Below are positions 5,143 to 5,160 of a DNA stretch of 5,160 bases, piece after piece (positions within the stretch are counted from its first letter, which is position 1; each line of letters begins with the position of its first letter). Both the position numbers and the translations under genes were made by a program. The notes beneath the pieces were generated by a model, which saw nothing but the letters and a program-made list of their open reading frames with translations, made no database searches and was not told the DNA's origin. The DNA comes from an uncultured Porphyromonas sp. (GTDB taxonomy: Bacteria > Bacteroidota > Bacteroidia > Bacteroidales > Porphyromonadaceae), in the NCBI GenBank assembly GCA_945867245.1, contig CAMBHQ010000083.1, positions 1 to 5,160 of the forward strand, in the 5' to 3' direction.

Positions 5143-5160
5143 AACTGGCAGCTACCTACT
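5143..5160 (-). rRNA. rrf: 3' end of 5S rRNA (partial, runs off right edge)
   Basis: The minus strand enters the window as AGTAGGTAGCTGCCAGTT, matching the conserved 5S rRNA 3' end (E. coli ...AGTAGGGAACTGCCAGGC). The terminator directly downstream fits a 16S-23S-5S operon ending here. Only about 18 bases are visible, so the mature 3' end is uncertain by a few bases and the call rests on the short match plus the terminator. Confidence 0.75.

Overview
The window looks like part of a chromosome from a Bacteroidetes/Bacteroidota bacterium, most likely a Porphyromonas-type member of the Bacteroidales. This is inferred from an S9-family dipeptidyl peptidase very close in length and catalytic-residue spacing to Porphyromonas gingivalis DPP5, a TAnnTTTG-type (-7) promoter upstream of it, A-rich rather than Shine-Dalgarno leaders, and a lipoprotein packed with the D(S/T)(A/I/L/V/M/T) O-glycosylation sequon of this phylum. 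The base composition looks GC-rich for the phylum, so a higher-GC species is likely. The species cannot be fixed from the window alone.

Every recognised gene is on the minus strand, so the biological order runs right to left. At the right edge are the last bases of a 5S rRNA gene (the end of an rRNA operon) and its strong intrinsic terminator. Next comes a degenerate array of 7-bp tandem repeats (4972-5096), then a probable promoter with a perfect inverted repeat at the expected transcription start (4890-4914). A cluster of three genes follows: a secreted dipeptidyl peptidase (dpp5, 2776-4821), the DNA polymerase III gamma/tau subunit (dnaX, 864-2744) and a small lipoprotein (174-863). The gaps are 31 bp and 0 bp. 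After 128 bp of non-coding DNA, the first 15 codons of another exported protein begin at position 45 and run off the left edge.

The three cluster genes do not share a pathway. dpp5 would release dipeptides from peptides in the periplasm of a peptide-consuming bacterium, dnaX builds the replicase clamp loader in the cytoplasm, and the lipoprotein sits in the envelope. Their joint transcription is inferred from strand and spacing only.

No new multi-gene system is evident. The most notable observations are these: (1) the lipoprotein has 13 of its 14 aspartates followed by Ser or Thr, giving 11 canonical O-glycosylation sequons on what looks like a cysteine-free thioredoxin-like fold; (2) the heptad repeat array sits between the rRNA terminator and the dpp5 promoter; (3) an eight-G run in dnaX is placed so that slippage either way would give a shortened, gamma-like product; (4) a seven-codon leader ORF has a stop codon that overlaps the dpp5 start.
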